The notes under the pieces are model-generated. The model saw only the letters and a list, made by a program, of their open reading frames with translations. It made no database searches and was not told where the DNA came from. The translations under genes and the position numbers were made by a program. A DNA stretch of 64,000 nt from Roseomonas haemaphysalidis. Lineage in GTDB: Bacteria; Pseudomonadota; Alphaproteobacteria; Acetobacterales; Acetobacteraceae. Location: contig NZ_CP061177.1 in NCBI RefSeq assembly GCF_017355405.1, positions 1,197,001-1,261,000 of the forward strand. Direction: 5' to 3'. Positions 9,275-18,747 of this stretch are shown here, in pieces. Within the stretch, counting starts at the first letter, position 1, and each line of letters begins with the position of its first letter.

Positions 9275-11218
9275 ATGCAAGACGACACCGACCTCGACGC
9301 CCTGGGCGTCAACGCCTCGCCCCAGGCCGATTTCCAGGCCGTCCTGGGCGCCCGCCTCGCCCGGCGTGGCCTGCTGCGCGGCGCCGCCGGCCTGGTGGCC
9401 CTGGCCGGGATCGGTGGTGGTGCCGTCGCCACCACCACCCGCGCGGCGCTGGCCGCCGGCGCTTCCACCCTGACCTTCCCCGAGGTGCCGCACGGCCCGC
9501 AGCCCGGCCACGCGGTGGCCGAGGGCTATGACGCCCAGGTGCTGATCCGCTGGGGCGACAAGGTGCTGCCCGGCGCGCCGGACTTCGCGCCGATGGCGCA
9601 GACCGCGAGCGCCCAGGCGCAGCAGTTCGGCTACAACAACGACTACCAGGCCTTCATGCCGCTGCCCGCCGGCTCCACCGGCTCCGACCACGGCCTGCTG
9701 TGGGTGAATCACGAATACCCCGAGGCGGAGGCGATGTTCCCCGGCCTCGACCGCAAGACCATGGCCACCGCCCTGACGCGTGAGCAGGTGGATGTCACCA
9801 TGGCCTCGATCGGCGGCTCGGTGCTGGAGCTCCGCCGCCAGGAGGGGCGCTGGCAGGTGGTGCTGGGCGGGCTGAACCGCCGCATCACCGCCGACACGCC
9901 CATGCGCATCGCCGGCCCCGCCGCGGGCGACGACCGCATGAAGACCGCCGCCGACCCGCAGGGCACCACGGTGCTGGGCATGATCGGCAACTGCGCCGGC
10001 GGCGTGACCCCCTGGGGCACCGTGCTGACCTGCGAGGAGAACTTCGACACCTATTTCACCGGCGACGTGACCCAGGGCCCCGAGGCCGCCGCCTGGAAGC
10101 GCATGGGCCTCACCGGCAAGGCCAACCACGGCTGGGCCCGCTTCCACGACCGCTTCGACCTGGCGAAGACGCCGAACGAGCCCAACCGCTTCGGCTGGGT
10201 GGTCGAGATCGACCCCTACGACCCGAACGCCACCCCCGTGAAGCGCACCTCGCTCGGCCGCTACAAGCACGAGGCCGCCACCACGGCGCTGACGCCGGAT
10301 GGCCGCGTGGTGGTCTATTCCGGCGACGACCAGCGCTTCGAGTACCTTTACCGCTTCGTCAGCCGCGACGCCTTCAACCCCAACGACCGCGCCGCCAACC
10401 GCGACCTGCTGGACCACGGCACCAATTCCGTCGCCTGCTTCAACGACGATGGCGGCGTGGAGTGGCTGCCGCTGGTCTTCGGCGAGGGGCCGCTGACGCC
10501 GGCCAACGGCTTCCGCAACCAGGCCGACGTGATGATCGACATCCGCCGCGCCGCCGACCTGGTGAAGGCGACGCCGATGGACCGCCCGGAGGATGTCGAG
10601 CCCAGCCCGACCACCGGCAAGGTCTATGTCGTGCTGACCAACAACACCTCGCGCAAGGCCGCGCAGGTGGACCGCGCCAACCCGCGCGCCGAGAACCGCT
10701 TCGGCCAGATCCTGGAGCTGACGCCGCCCGACCGCGACGGCAAGCCCGACCACGCGGCGGCGACCTTCCAGTGGGACATGTTCATCATGGCCGGCAACCC
10801 GGCCGACCCCAGCCACGGCGCCCGCTACGGCGAGGGCATCTCCCCCGCCGGCTGGCTGGCCTGCCCGGACAACATCGCCTTCGATGCCCGCGGGCGGCTG
10901 TGGATCGCCACCGACCAGGGCGAGCAGCAATCCGTCAACGGCATCGGCGACGGCATCTGGGCCTGCGACACCAGCGGCCCCGGCCGCGCCGTGACCCGCA
11001 TGTTCTTTCGCACGCCCACCGGCGCCGAGATGTGCGGCCCCGCCTTCACGCCGGACGACCGCAGCCTGTTTGTGGCCGTGCAGCACCCGGCCAACGACGA
11101 CCCGACCACCACCTACGCCACGCCCTCCACCCGCTGGCCGGACTTCCAGGAAGGCATGCCGCCGCGGCCATCGGTGGTGAGCATCGTCAAGCGGGATGGC
11201 GGGGTGATCGGGGGGTGA
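9275..11218 (+). CDS. PhoX-like phosphatase (DUF839 family), Tat-exported
   Basis: Protein of 647 residues. A twin-arginine leader with the pair at residues 30-31 (ARRGLLRGAAGLVALAG) predicts folded export to the periplasm, as for PhoX enzymes that need calcium and iron. Family features include GLLWVNHEYP, IGNCAGGVTPWGTVLTCEEN near residues 236-255, GRYKHEAAT, YSGDDQRFEYLYRFV and the late PDNIAFDARGRLWIATDQGE. PhoX enzymes release phosphate from phosphoesters. It is transcribed divergently from ureD and ends convergent with the UxaA-family gene, separated by repeat A copy 3. No clear PHO box was found upstream, so phosphate control is not supported here. Confidence 0.9.
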   Translation: MQDDTDLDALGVNASPQADFQAVLGARLARRGLLRGAAGLVALAGIGGGAVATTTRAALAAGASTLTFPEVPHGPQPGHAVAEGYDAQVLIRWGDKVLPGAPDFAPMAQTASAQAQQFGYNNDYQAFMPLPAGSTGSDHGLLWVNHEYPEAEAMFPGLDRKTMATALTREQVDVTMASIGGSVLELRRQEGRWQVVLGGLNRRITADTPMRIAGPAAGDDRMKTAADPQGTTVLGMIGNCAGGVTPWGTVLTCEENFDTYFTGDVTQGPEAAAWKRMGLTGKANHGWARFHDRFDLAKTPNEPNRFGWVVEIDPYDPNATPVKRTSLGRYKHEAATTALTPDGRVVVYSGDDQRFEYLYRFVSRDAFNPNDRAANRDLLDHGTNSVACFNDDGGVEWLPLVFGEGPLTPANGFRNQADVMIDIRRAADLVKATPMDRPEDVEPSPTTGKVYVVLTNNTSRKAAQVDRANPRAENRFGQILELTPPDRDGKPDHAAATFQWDMFIMAGNPADPSHGARYGEGISPAGWLACPDNIAFDARGRLWIATDQGEQQSVNGIGDGIWACDTSGPGRAVTRMFFRTPTGAEMCGPAFTPDDRSLFVAVQHPANDDPTTTYATPSTRWPDFQEGMPPRPSVVSIVKRDGGVIGG

Positions 11219-11219
11219 G

Positions 11220-11428
11220 GAAGGCCGGGGGGAAGGAATTCCCCCCGGACCCCCCATCTTTTTTCCTGCCTGTCAGAGTTCGCCTGCGGCCAACAAGCGC
11301 TTTCTTGAATTGCGGACTGCAAGGTGGCGCACTCAGCTGGCAGGCCTCGCCGCCAGGGCCGCTCCCGAAAACAGATTAAAAAGAAGATGAAGGCCGGGGG
11401 AATTCTTTCCCCCGGCCTTCATCCCCCG
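11220..11428. repeat. Two-armed palindromic intergenic repeat, family A copy 3
   Basis: Left arm about 11221-11266 (GGGGGGAAGGAATTCCCCCC, then CCCCCCATCTTTTTTCC). Right arm about 11377-11421 (AAAAAGAAG, then GGCCGGGGGAATTCTTTCCC). It lies between convergent stop codons at 11218 and 11433, with each arm within about 12 bp of a stop. The spacer between the arms is longer than in copy 1 (about 110 bp). Confidence 0.8.
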
Positions 11429-11432
11429 CTGA

Positions 11433-12965
11433 TCACATCGTCGCGCCGATCGGCCACGGCGCGAATTCCGCCGAGCCGAAGTCGAAGCTCTCGCTCTTGG
11501 TGTGCTCGCCGCTCGCCACCCGCAGGATCAGCTCGAAGATCCGCTGGCCGCATTCCTCGACGCTTTCGCGTCCCGAAAGGATGGTGCCGCAGTTCACGTC
11601 CATGTCCTCCTCCATGCGCTCGTACATGGCGGAGTTGGTGGCGAGCTTGATGGAAGGCGCGGGCTTGCAGCCGAACACGCTGCCGCGCCCGGTGGTGAAG
11701 CACACCAGGTTGGCGCCGCCCGCCACCTGGCCGGTGGCGGCCACCGGGTCGTAGCCCGGCGTGTCCATGAACACGAAGCCCTTCTCGGTCACCGGCTGGG
11801 CGTAGTCGTAGACCGCCGTCAGGTTGGTGGTGCCGGCCTTGGCCATGGCGCCGAGCGACTTCTCCAGGATGGTGGTGAGGCCGCCGGCCTTGTTGCCTGG
11901 GGAGGGGTTGCTGTTCAGCTCCGCCTGCCCGCGCGCCGCGTAGTCCTCCCACCAGGCCATCAGGTCCACCAGCTTCTGCCCCACCGCGCGCGAGGTGGCG
12001 CGGCGGGTCAGCAGGTGCTCGGCGCCATAGGTCTCGGGCGTTTCGGACAGGATGACGGTGCCGCCGTGCTGCACCAGCAGGTCGGAGGCATAGCCCAGCG
12101 CCGGGTTGGCGGTGATGCCGGAATAGCCGTCCGAGCCGCCGCATTGCAGCGCGACCGTCAGGTGGCTGGCGGGCACCGGCTGGCGGTGCACCTTGTTGGA
12201 TTCCTCCAGCACCTCGCGCACGAAGGCGATGCCGGCCTCCACCGTCTTGCGGGTGCCGCCCATGGTCTGGATGTCCATGTTGCGCAGCCGCCCGGCCAGG
12301 TTCTGCTCCTCCAGCAGGCCGGAGATCTGGTTGACCTCGCAGCCCAGCCCGATGGCGATGACGTGGGAGAAGTTGGCGTGGCGGGCGTAGCCGGCCAGCG
12401 TGCGGCGCAGGATGCGCAGCCCGTCATTGTCGCCCATGCCGCAGCCGGTTTTGTGGGTCAGCGCCACCACGCCGTCGACATTGGGGAACTCGGCCAGCGG
12501 GTCGCGGCCGGCGAAGGGGTTGCGCTTGAAGGCATCGGCGATCATCGAGGCGACGTGGGCCGAGCAGTTCACGCTGGTGACGATGCCGATGTAGTTGCGC
12601 GTCGCCACCCGCCCGTCCGGCCGCAGGATGCCCATGAAGGAGGCCGGCTGCGGCACATACAGCGTCGGGCGGGCATCCACGCCCCAGGCATAATCCTTGG
12701 TGAACTCGCCCATGCCGCAGTTCTGCACATGCACCCAGTCGCCGGGCGCGATGGGCTGCGTGGCGAAGCCGATGATCTGGCCATAGCGGCGGATCGGCTC
12801 GCCCACCGCATGTGCCTTGATGGCCACCTTGTGGCCGGGCGGGATGCGCGACGCTGCCAGGATACCGGGTGCCACGGGGCTGCCCTCGGGGCCCGCGCGG
12901 CGGGCGATCAGCACCGTATCCTCCGGATGCAGGCGGATGAAGGGTGTCTCGACCGCGATGTCCAT
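11433..12965 (-). CDS. UxaA-family hexarate/altronate dehydratase
   Basis: Protein of 510 residues with the two-domain layout of full-length altronate/galactarate dehydratases: an N-terminal SAF-like domain (about 1-95) and the long UxaA catalytic domain. Motifs include GYxRPDGRVATRNYIGI-type sequence near 112-126, THKTGCGM, IGLGCEVNQI and LQCGGSDGYSGITANP, with the conserved cysteines expected to hold a metal or cluster. The enzyme dehydrates a sugar acid to a 2-keto-3-deoxy acid. GGAGGAAG upstream of ATG 12965 is a strong ribosome binding site. The substrate (altronate, galactarate or another) is uncertain. It may cooperate with the sugar-acid genes at 1-1929, but it is about 9.5 kb away on the other strand. 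Confidence 0.9.
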   Translation of the reverse strand: MDIAVETPFIRLHPEDTVLIARRAGPEGSPVAPGILAASRIPPGHKVAIKAHAVGEPIRRYGQIIGFATQPIAPGDWVHVQNCGMGEFTKDYAWGVDARPTLYVPQPASFMGILRPDGRVATRNYIGIVTSVNCSAHVASMIADAFKRNPFAGRDPLAEFPNVDGVVALTHKTGCGMGDNDGLRILRRTLAGYARHANFSHVIAIGLGCEVNQISGLLEEQNLAGRLRNMDIQTMGGTRKTVEAGIAFVREVLEESNKVHRQPVPASHLTVALQCGGSDGYSGITANPALGYASDLLVQHGGTVILSETPETYGAEHLLTRRATSRAVGQKLVDLMAWWEDYAARGQAELNSNPSPGNKAGGLTTILEKSLGAMAKAGTTNLTAVYDYAQPVTEKGFVFMDTPGYDPVAATGQVAGGANLVCFTTGRGSVFGCKPAPSIKLATNSAMYERMEEDMDVNCGTILSGRESVEECGQRIFELILRVASGEHTKSESFDFGSAEFAPWPIGATM

Positions 12966-13040
12966 GTTCTTGCTTCCTCCAGGGGTATCCGATCCTGGCG
13001 CGGCAAGCGGCCCCTGCGAAGGGCTGCCCGCCAGGGGCAG

Positions 13041-13664
13041 TCACGCGTGGCCGGCGTTGCTCGACAGCAGCAGCGGGTCGATCCGCAGCTTGGCCAGGGC
13101 CTGCCGCCATTGCGTGTCCGGCTCGGCGCCGAACAGCAGCGCCTCGTCCGGGGTCACGTTCAGCCAGGCATTGCCCTGGATCTCGGTTTCCAGCTGCCCG
13201 GGGCCCCAGCCGGCATAGCCCAGCGCCAGCAGCCCCTGCCGCGGGCCGCCGCCGCCGGCGATGGCCTTCAGGATGTCGACGCTCGCGGTCAGCGCCAAGT
13301 CGCCGGTCACCTTCAGGCTGGCATCGCTTTCCCAGTCGGCGGTGTGCAGCACGAAGCCGCGCCCGCCTTCCACGGGGCCGCCGGCCAGCAGGCGGATCTG
13401 CCGCTGCGGCGGCAGGGGCTCCACCTCCAGCTGCTTCAGCAGTTCCTCGAAGCTCAGCGTGTCCAGCGGCTTGTTCAGCACGATGCCCATGGCGCCGTCG
13501 GCCGAGTGGGCGCACAGGCAGATCACCGCGCGGGCGAAGCGCGGATCGGTCAGCCCGGGCATGGCCACCAGCAGCTGGCCGCCCAGGTACCCCTCGGCCT
13601 CCGTGCCGCCCAGCAGCCGGTTGGGCCGGTCCGGGAAGTCGTGTTCGCTCGCGCGTGTCGCCAT
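13041..13664 (-). CDS. YqgE/AlgH family protein
   Basis: Protein of 207 residues matching the UPF0301 (YqgE/AlgH) family: GGQLLVAMPGLTDPRFARAV near 30-50, then CAHSADGAMGIVLNKPL and the glycine-rich GGPVEGGRGFVLH. The late GYAGWGPGQLETEI is the family hallmark. The biochemical role is unknown; AlgH was named from alginate regulation in Pseudomonas. It is divergent from the peroxiredoxin gene, with 110 bp between the starts, and runs in tandem with the UxaA-family gene 75 bp downstream. Confidence 0.92.
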   Translation of the reverse strand: MATRASEHDFPDRPNRLLGGTEAEGYLGGQLLVAMPGLTDPRFARAVICLCAHSADGAMGIVLNKPLDTLSFEELLKQLEVEPLPPQRQIRLLAGGPVEGGRGFVLHTADWESDASLKVTGDLALTASVDILKAIAGGGGPRQGLLALGYAGWGPGQLETEIQGNAWLNVTPDEALLFGAEPDTQWRQALAKLRIDPLLLSSNAGHA

Positions 13665-13774
13665 GGTGCATCGAATGTGGCGGCGCGGAAGGCACCGCGC
13701 AAGCGTTCCGGTTGACAGAAGCCACCCGCGCGGAACATGCCCATGCCAGCCCCCTTCACAGGACCATGCTGCCC

Positions 13775-14257
13775 ATGACCATCCAGACCGGCGACCGCTT
13801 CCCCGACACCAAGCTGACCCAGGCCACCGCCGAGGGCCCGCGCGAGGTGTCCAGCACCGACCTGTTCAAGGGCCGCACGGTGGTGCTGTTCGGCGTGCCC
13901 GGCGCCTTTACCCCCACCTGCTCCGCCCGCCACCTGCCGGGCTTCGTGCAGCAGGCGGCCGAGCTGAAGGCCAAGGGCGTGGATGCCATCGCCTGCATGT
14001 CGGTGAACGACGCCTTCGTGCTGCAGGCCTGGGCGCGCGACCAGGGCATCACGGACGAGGTGACCCTGCTGGCCGATGGCTCCGCCACCCTGACCAAGGC
14101 GCTGGGGCTGGACATGGACCTGACGGCGCGCGGCATGGGCGTGCGCTGCAAGCGCTTCGCCCTGGTGGCCAAGGATGGGGTGGTCGCCTACCTCGGCATC
14201 GAGGAGCCGGGGGCGTTCGAGGTGTCCAAGGCGGAGGCGGTGCTTGCCGCGCTTTGA
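13775..14257 (+). CDS. Peroxiredoxin, Prx5 type
   Basis: Peroxiredoxin of 160 residues (glutaredoxin-dependent/Prx5-like subgroup). The peroxidatic cysteine is C49 in GVPGAFTPTCSARHLPGF, the canonical Prx5 active-site loop. SVNDAFVLQAWA and the C-terminal GVRCKRFALVAKDG are also typical. It reduces peroxides using glutathione/glutaredoxin or thioredoxin. ATG 13775 is preferred over ATG 13766 because AGGA at 13760-13763 is better spaced and homologues begin MTIQxGD. It ends convergent with glutaryl-CoA dehydrogenase across a family B repeat. Confidence 0.93.
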   Translation: MTIQTGDRFPDTKLTQATAEGPREVSSTDLFKGRTVVLFGVPGAFTPTCSARHLPGFVQQAAELKAKGVDAIACMSVNDAFVLQAWARDQGITDEVTLLADGSATLTKALGLDMDLTARGMGVRCKRFALVAKDGVVAYLGIEEPGAFEVSKAEAVLAAL

Positions 14258-14261
14258 GGGT

Positions 14262-14490
14262 GGCCAGAAGGGGCGCCGCCACTTCCGGACTTCCCGGCCG
14301 GGGTGGTTGAACCACCCCGGACCCCGACATCAGGGGATCATTATTCCGAAAAGCCGCCCACGCTGAACCCGCAGTCGCCGGGGGTCACCGACCCCCGGCG
14401 CGATGAACCGTCAACGGCCGGTCATGGCGGGGCCTGGGGTGGCACTGCCGCCCCAGCGGGGGGCCAGGGGGCGGCGCCCCCTGGCCAGTC
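14262..14490. repeat. GC-rich multi-hairpin intergenic repeat, family B copy 1
   Basis: The gap between two convergent genes holds a series of GC palindromes: GGGTGGTTGAACCACCC followed by GGACCCCGACATCAG, CCGGGGGTCACCGACCCCCGG, and GCCAGGGGGCGGCGCCCCC. The same units, in the same order or inverted, recur at 29390-29637 and, as shorter variants, at 36962-37083 and 41785-41992. No gene is seen here. Confidence 0.75.
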
Positions 14491-14492
14491 CA

Positions 14493-15686
14493 TCAGCCGA
14501 AGGCGTTCAGGCCGGTCTGCGCGCGGCCCAGGATCAGGGCGTGCACGTCGTGCGTGCCCTCGTAGGTGTTGACCGCTTCCAGGTTCATCACATGGCGGAT
14601 CACGTGGTACTCGTCGGCGATGCCGTTGCCGCCGTGCATGTCCCGCGACACGCGGGCGATGTCGAGCGCCTTGCCGCAGTTGTTGCGCTTCAGCAGGGAG
14701 ATCATCTCCGGCGCCATGCGGTTGTCGTCGAACAGCCGGCCGAGCTGCAGCACGGCATGCAGGCCCAGCGTGATCTCGGTCTGCATGTCCGCCAGCTTCT
14801 TCTGCACCAGCTGGGTCTGCGCCAGCGGGCGGCCGAACATCTGGCGGTTCATGGTGTATTCGCGCGCCGCCAGCCAGCAGAACTCCGCCGCCCCCAGCGC
14901 GCCCCAGGCGATGCCGTAGCGGGCGCGGTTGAGGCAGGAGAAGGGACCCTTGAGGCCCTTCACGTCTAGCTTGTTCTCATCGGGGACGAAGACCTCGTCC
15001 ATCATGATCATGCCGGTGATGGAGGCGCGCAGCGAGAACTTGCCCTCGATCTTGGGCGCGGTCAGGCCCTTCATGCCCTTCTCAAGCACGTAGCCGCGCA
15101 CGTCGCCCGCGTCGTCCTTGGCCCAGACCACGAAGACGTCGGCGATGGGGGAGTTGGTGATCCAGGTCTTGGAGCCGCTGACCAGCACGCCGCCATCGAC
15201 CGACTTGGCGCGGGTGCGCATGGAGGAGGGGTCGGAGCCCGCATCCGGCTCGGTCAGGCCGAAGCAGCCCACCAGCTCGCCCTTCTGCATGCCGGGCAGC
15301 AGCCGGTCCTTCAGCGCGTCCGTGCCGTAGGCCCAGATGGGAAACATCGCCAGCGAGGACTGCACGGAAAAGGCCGAGCGGTAGCCGGAATCGACCCGCT
15401 CCACCTCGCGCGCGATCAGGCCATAGGACACGTAGTTGACGCCGGCGCAGCCATGGCTGTCGAGCGTCGCGCCCAGAAAGCCCATCTCGCCGAACTCGTT
15501 CATGATCTCGCGGTCGAAGCGCTCATGGCGGTTGGCTTCCAGCACGCGCGGAAACAGCTTGTCCTGGCAATAGGCCTGCGCGGCGTCGCGGATCATCCGC
15601 TCGTCCTCGCTCAGCTGGCTGTCCAGCAGCAGCGGGTCCTGCCAGTCGAAGCTGGCGCGGGTGGTCAGCGGGGTCAGGGCATTCAT
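14493..15686 (-). CDS. gcdH: Glutaryl-CoA dehydrogenase
   Basis: Acyl-CoA dehydrogenase of 397 residues (human GCDH precursor is 438). It oxidises and decarboxylates glutaryl-CoA to crotonyl-CoA in lysine/tryptophan catabolism, using FAD. The catalytic base glutamate lies in [22 protein letters not shown], exactly the GCDH context. [17 protein letters not shown] and [16 protein letters not shown] are flavin and substrate-binding segments. It opens [18 protein letters not shown], typical of bacterial GcdH. ATG 15686 follows a good GAGGAG site; an upstream ATG at 15791 is less likely. It stands alone, downstream of the helicase gene on the same strand. Confidence 0.93.
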   Translation of the reverse strand: MNALTPLTTRASFDWQDPLLLDSQLSEDERMIRDAAQAYCQDKLFPRVLEANRHERFDREIMNEFGEMGFLGATLDSHGCAGVNYVSYGLIAREVERVDSGYRSAFSVQSSLAMFPIWAYGTDALKDRLLPGMQKGELVGCFGLTEPDAGSDPSSMRTRAKSVDGGVLVSGSKTWITNSPIADVFVVWAKDDAGDVRGYVLEKGMKGLTAPKIEGKFSLRASITGMIMMDEVFVPDENKLDVKGLKGPFSCLNRARYGIAWGALGAAEFCWLAAREYTMNRQMFGRPLAQTQLVQKKLADMQTEITLGLHAVLQLGRLFDDNRMAPEMISLLKRNNCGKALDIARVSRDMHGGNGIADEYHVIRHVMNLEAVNTYEGTHDVHALILGRAQTGLNAFG

Positions 15687-15827
15687 GGCATTCGTCTCCT
15701 CGGCGGCCGGATTGGCAGGCGGGCCCAAGAGATGCCGTGGCGTGCCATGCACCAGCCTGCGGAAATTGGCGTCATCCACGTCAGGTGGCAACCCCGCGCC
15801 GGAATGATCCGGCGCGGGGCGGGGTCG

Positions 15828-17753
15828 TCAGGCGGCGTCGGCCTCGCGGTCGGCGGCCGGCTCGGCGGCGGCCTCGGCCACCCGGTCGCGCCGCGGGCGC
15901 GGCATCGGGATCAGCATGAAGGCCGGCACCTGGTCGCCGAAGCCCACCACCGGCGGGCCCAGGTCGTCGCGGTCGCGTCCGCCGCGGCGGTGCTCGTCGC
16001 GCCGGCTGTCGTCGCGCGGGCGGTCGTCGCGGCGCGGGCGCTCGTCGCGGGCGGCACGCTCCTCGCGCGGGGCGCGGGCGCGCTCCTCCTCGCGGTGGCG
16101 GCGGTGCTCCTCGCGGTTGCGGTAGCCCTCCTCGCGCGGGGGGGCGGGGGGGGCGTCCACGGCGGCGGGCTCGGCCACGCGCGGGGCTTCCTCGTCGCGG
16201 CGGCGGCCGCGGCGCTGGATCTCGTCGCGCGGCGCGTCGTCGCGGCGCGGGCGGTCCTCGCGCGGCTTGTCGTCACGCGGCTTGTCGTCGCGGCGGCCAC
16301 GGCCGTCGCGGCCCTTGGCACCGGCGGCTTCCTTGCCCCGGCCGCCACGGCCGCGGCCACGGGTCTTGGAGTCCCGGGCCTCGGCCAGCTCCTCCTCGGT
16401 CACCGTGTCGATGCCGTCCACGGTGATGCGCGGGATCTCGCGGCCGGTCAGCCCCTCGATCGCGGACAGCAGCTTGGCGTCATCAGCGGTCGCGATGGAA
16501 TAGGCGTGGCCTTCGCGCCCGGCGCGGCCGGTGCGGCCGATGCGGTGGACATAGTCCTCCGCATGGAAGGGCAGGTCGAAGTTGAACACGTGGCTCAGCC
16601 CGCCGATGTCGATGCCGCGCGCCGCGACATCCGAGCACACCAGGAGCTGCAGCTCGTTGTTCTTGAATTTCTCCAGCGTCGCGAAGCGCACCGACTGCGG
16701 CAGGTCGCCATGCAGCGCACCGACCGAGAAGCCGTGCTTGGACAGGCTCTTGTACAGCACGTCCACGTCGCGCTTGCGGTTGCAGAAGATCAGGGCGTTC
16801 TGCACCTTCTCGCGCTGCACCAAGCGGCGCAGGGCGCGGCGCTTGTCGCCCTCGGCCACCAGCACCAGCCCGGCGGTGATCGTGGTGGCCACCGAGGCGG
16901 GGGCGGACACCGTGATCTCCTTGGGGTTCTGCAGGAAGGCGTCGGCCAGCTTGCGGATCTCGGGCGCCATGGTGGCCGAGAAGAACAGCGTCTGGCGCAG
17001 CGGCGGCAGCATGGAGACGATGCGCTCGACATCAGGGATGAACCCCATGTCCAGCATGCGGTCCGCCTCGTCGATCACCAGGATCTTGCAGTCGGCCAGC
17101 ATCACGCGGCCGCGGTCGAACAGGTCCAGCAGCCGGCCCGGCGTCGCGATCAGCACGTCCACGCCCTTGTCCAGCGCGTCGCGCTGGTCGTTCATGCTTT
17201 CGCCGCCGATCAGCAGGGCGTGGGTCAGCTTCATGTGCTGCCCGTACTTCACGAAGTTCTCGGCCACCTGCAGCGCCAGCTCGCGCGTCGGCTCCAGGAT
17301 CAGCGAGCGCGGCATGCGCGCCTTGGCGCGCGAGCCGGCCAGGATGTCCATCATCGGCAGCACGAAGGAGGCGGTCTTGCCGGTGCCGGTCTGCGCGCAG
17401 CCCAGAACGTCGCGGCCCATCAGCACGATGGGGATGGCCTGCTCCTGGATCGGCGTCGGGTGGCGGTAGCCGACATCCTCGACGCCCTTGAGCAGCAGCT
17501 CGGACAGGCCAAGGTCCTCGAACACCACGCGCGGCGTCTCGTCCTCGTGCTGCGTCCAGGACGCGGCTTCCTCGGCGGCCTGGTGCTCAGCCTCGCTCAG
17601 CGGCGCGGCGGGCGCGTCGTCCTCCGCCGTCACGGGCGCTTCCGGCGGGCCGTCCGCCGGGGTGTCGCCGGGCAGGGCGTCCGGCTGGGGCAGGGCGTCG
17701 GAATGCTCGTTCTCGGCCGCGGTGAACGCGGGCGCTTCAGGCTGATCGCTCAA
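15828..17753 (-). CDS. DEAD-box ATP-dependent RNA helicase with long Arg/Asp-rich tail
   Basis: Superfamily 2 RNA helicase of about 641 residues. After an acidic, Pro/Ala-rich N-terminus (about 80 residues) come the Q-motif region (FEDLGLSE...PTPIQ), motif I AQTGTGKT, PTRELA, TPGRLLD, DEAD (VIDEADRMLDMGF), FFSATM, and the C-terminal domain ending HRIGRTGRAG. The last roughly 180 residues are low-complexity, built from RDDKPR/REDRPR-like units rich in Arg, Asp and Glu, as in RhlE-type helicases of alphaproteobacteria that act in ribosome assembly or RNA decay. I prefer the TTG start at 17753, which has AAGGGA six bases upstream and gives LSDQPEAP; the next candidate is ATG 17789 with no ribosome binding site. 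Divergent from the hydrolase at 17966. Confidence 0.9.
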   Translation of the reverse strand: MSDQPEAPAFTAAENEHSDALPQPDALPGDTPADGPPEAPVTAEDDAPAAPLSEAEHQAAEEAASWTQHEDETPRVVFEDLGLSELLLKGVEDVGYRHPTPIQEQAIPIVLMGRDVLGCAQTGTGKTASFVLPMMDILAGSRAKARMPRSLILEPTRELALQVAENFVKYGQHMKLTHALLIGGESMNDQRDALDKGVDVLIATPGRLLDLFDRGRVMLADCKILVIDEADRMLDMGFIPDVERIVSMLPPLRQTLFFSATMAPEIRKLADAFLQNPKEITVSAPASVATTITAGLVLVAEGDKRRALRRLVQREKVQNALIFCNRKRDVDVLYKSLSKHGFSVGALHGDLPQSVRFATLEKFKNNELQLLVCSDVAARGIDIGGLSHVFNFDLPFHAEDYVHRIGRTGRAGREGHAYSIATADDAKLLSAIEGLTGREIPRITVDGIDTVTEEELAEARDSKTRGRGRGGRGKEAAGAKGRDGRGRRDDKPRDDKPREDRPRRDDAPRDEIQRRGRRRDEEAPRVAEPAAVDAPPAPPREEGYRNREEHRRHREEERARAPREERAARDERPRRDDRPRDDSRRDEHRRGGRDRDDLGPPVVGFGDQVPAFMLIPMPRPRRDRVAEAAAEPAADREADAA

Positions 17754-17965
17754 CAGTGGTCCCTTCGCCGGCCATGCGGCGGGCCTCATGGGGGCATATA
17801 GGCCGGCCGGTCACGCGCGATCGCGCGGCCCTGGTTCCGACATTGGCGCTCTCATGCGCCCAAAGCCGCCGCTTGGCAAGTTTTTCGCGCGGTTTACGGC
17901 CCCCATCCGGCCGGTTAACTGGGTTGCGCCCCTTGCCGGCCAGAAACACCAACGGAACCCGCGCC

Positions 17966-18661
17966 ATGTCCCCCCACCCCTTGCTGCTGCTGCCCGGCCT
18001 GCTGTGCGATGCGCGGCTGTGGCGGGACCAGCTGGACGGCCTGTCCGACATCGCCGCCGGCAGTGTGGCCGACCTGACGCAGGACGCCGATGTGGCCGGC
18101 ATGGCCCGGCGCGCGCTGGACGCGGCGCCGCCGCGCTTCGCGCTCGCCGGGCTGTCCATGGGCGGCTACGTGGCGCTGGAGATCCTGCGCCAGGCGCCGG
18201 AACGCGTCACCCACCTGGCCCTGCTGGACACCGGCGCCCGCGCCGACACGGAGGAGCAGTCCCGCCGCCGGCGCGGCCTGATGGCACTGACCCGCAGCGG
18301 CCAGTTCAAAGGCGTCACCCCCCGGCTGCTGCCCAGCCTGCTGCACCCGGACCACGTGGAAGGCCCGCTGGGCCAGGCGGTGCGCGACATGGCCGAGCGC
18401 GTGGGGCGGGACGCCTTTCTGCGCCAGCAGCAGGCCATCCTGGGCCGCCCCGACTCGCGCCCCCTGCTGCCCACGATCGCCGTGCCCGCGCTGGTGGCGG
18501 TGGGCGAGCAGGACATCCTGACGCCACCGGAGCTGGCGGAGGAAATGGCCGCCGCCATTCCGGGCGCGACGCTGGCGCGCATTCCCGGCGCCGGCCACCT
18601 GCCCAGCATGGAGCAGCCGCAGGCGGTCAATGCGCTGATGCGGCAATGGCTCGGCCGCTGA
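17966..18661 (+). CDS. Alpha/beta hydrolase
   Basis: Protein of 231 residues with the alpha/beta-hydrolase fold. LLLLPGLLCDARLW at the N-terminus supplies the oxyanion-hole turn. The nucleophile serine lies in GLSMGGYVALEI, the acid is likely in VGEQDILTPPELA, and the histidine is in IPGAGHLPSMEQP near the C-terminus. The late GxGHLPSMEQP motif resembles esterases and carboxylic ester hydrolases of the 3-oxoadipate enol-lactonase type. The substrate is not identifiable. No signal peptide, so cytoplasmic. Divergent from the helicase, with about 210 bp between the starts, and 86 bp upstream of bcsZ on the same strand. Confidence 0.85.
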   Translation: MSPHPLLLLPGLLCDARLWRDQLDGLSDIAAGSVADLTQDADVAGMARRALDAAPPRFALAGLSMGGYVALEILRQAPERVTHLALLDTGARADTEEQSRRRRGLMALTRSGQFKGVTPRLLPSLLHPDHVEGPLGQAVRDMAERVGRDAFLRQQQAILGRPDSRPLLPTIAVPALVAVGEQDILTPPELAEEMAAAIPGATLARIPGAGHLPSMEQPQAVNALMRQWLGR

Positions 18662-18747
18662 GGCACGGCGCCGGCCTGACCGCGCGGGCAAGGCGCCGGC
18701 CATTCCCGCTGCCCGTTCGCTAAGACTTTCGCAACCCCGCGCGGGCC

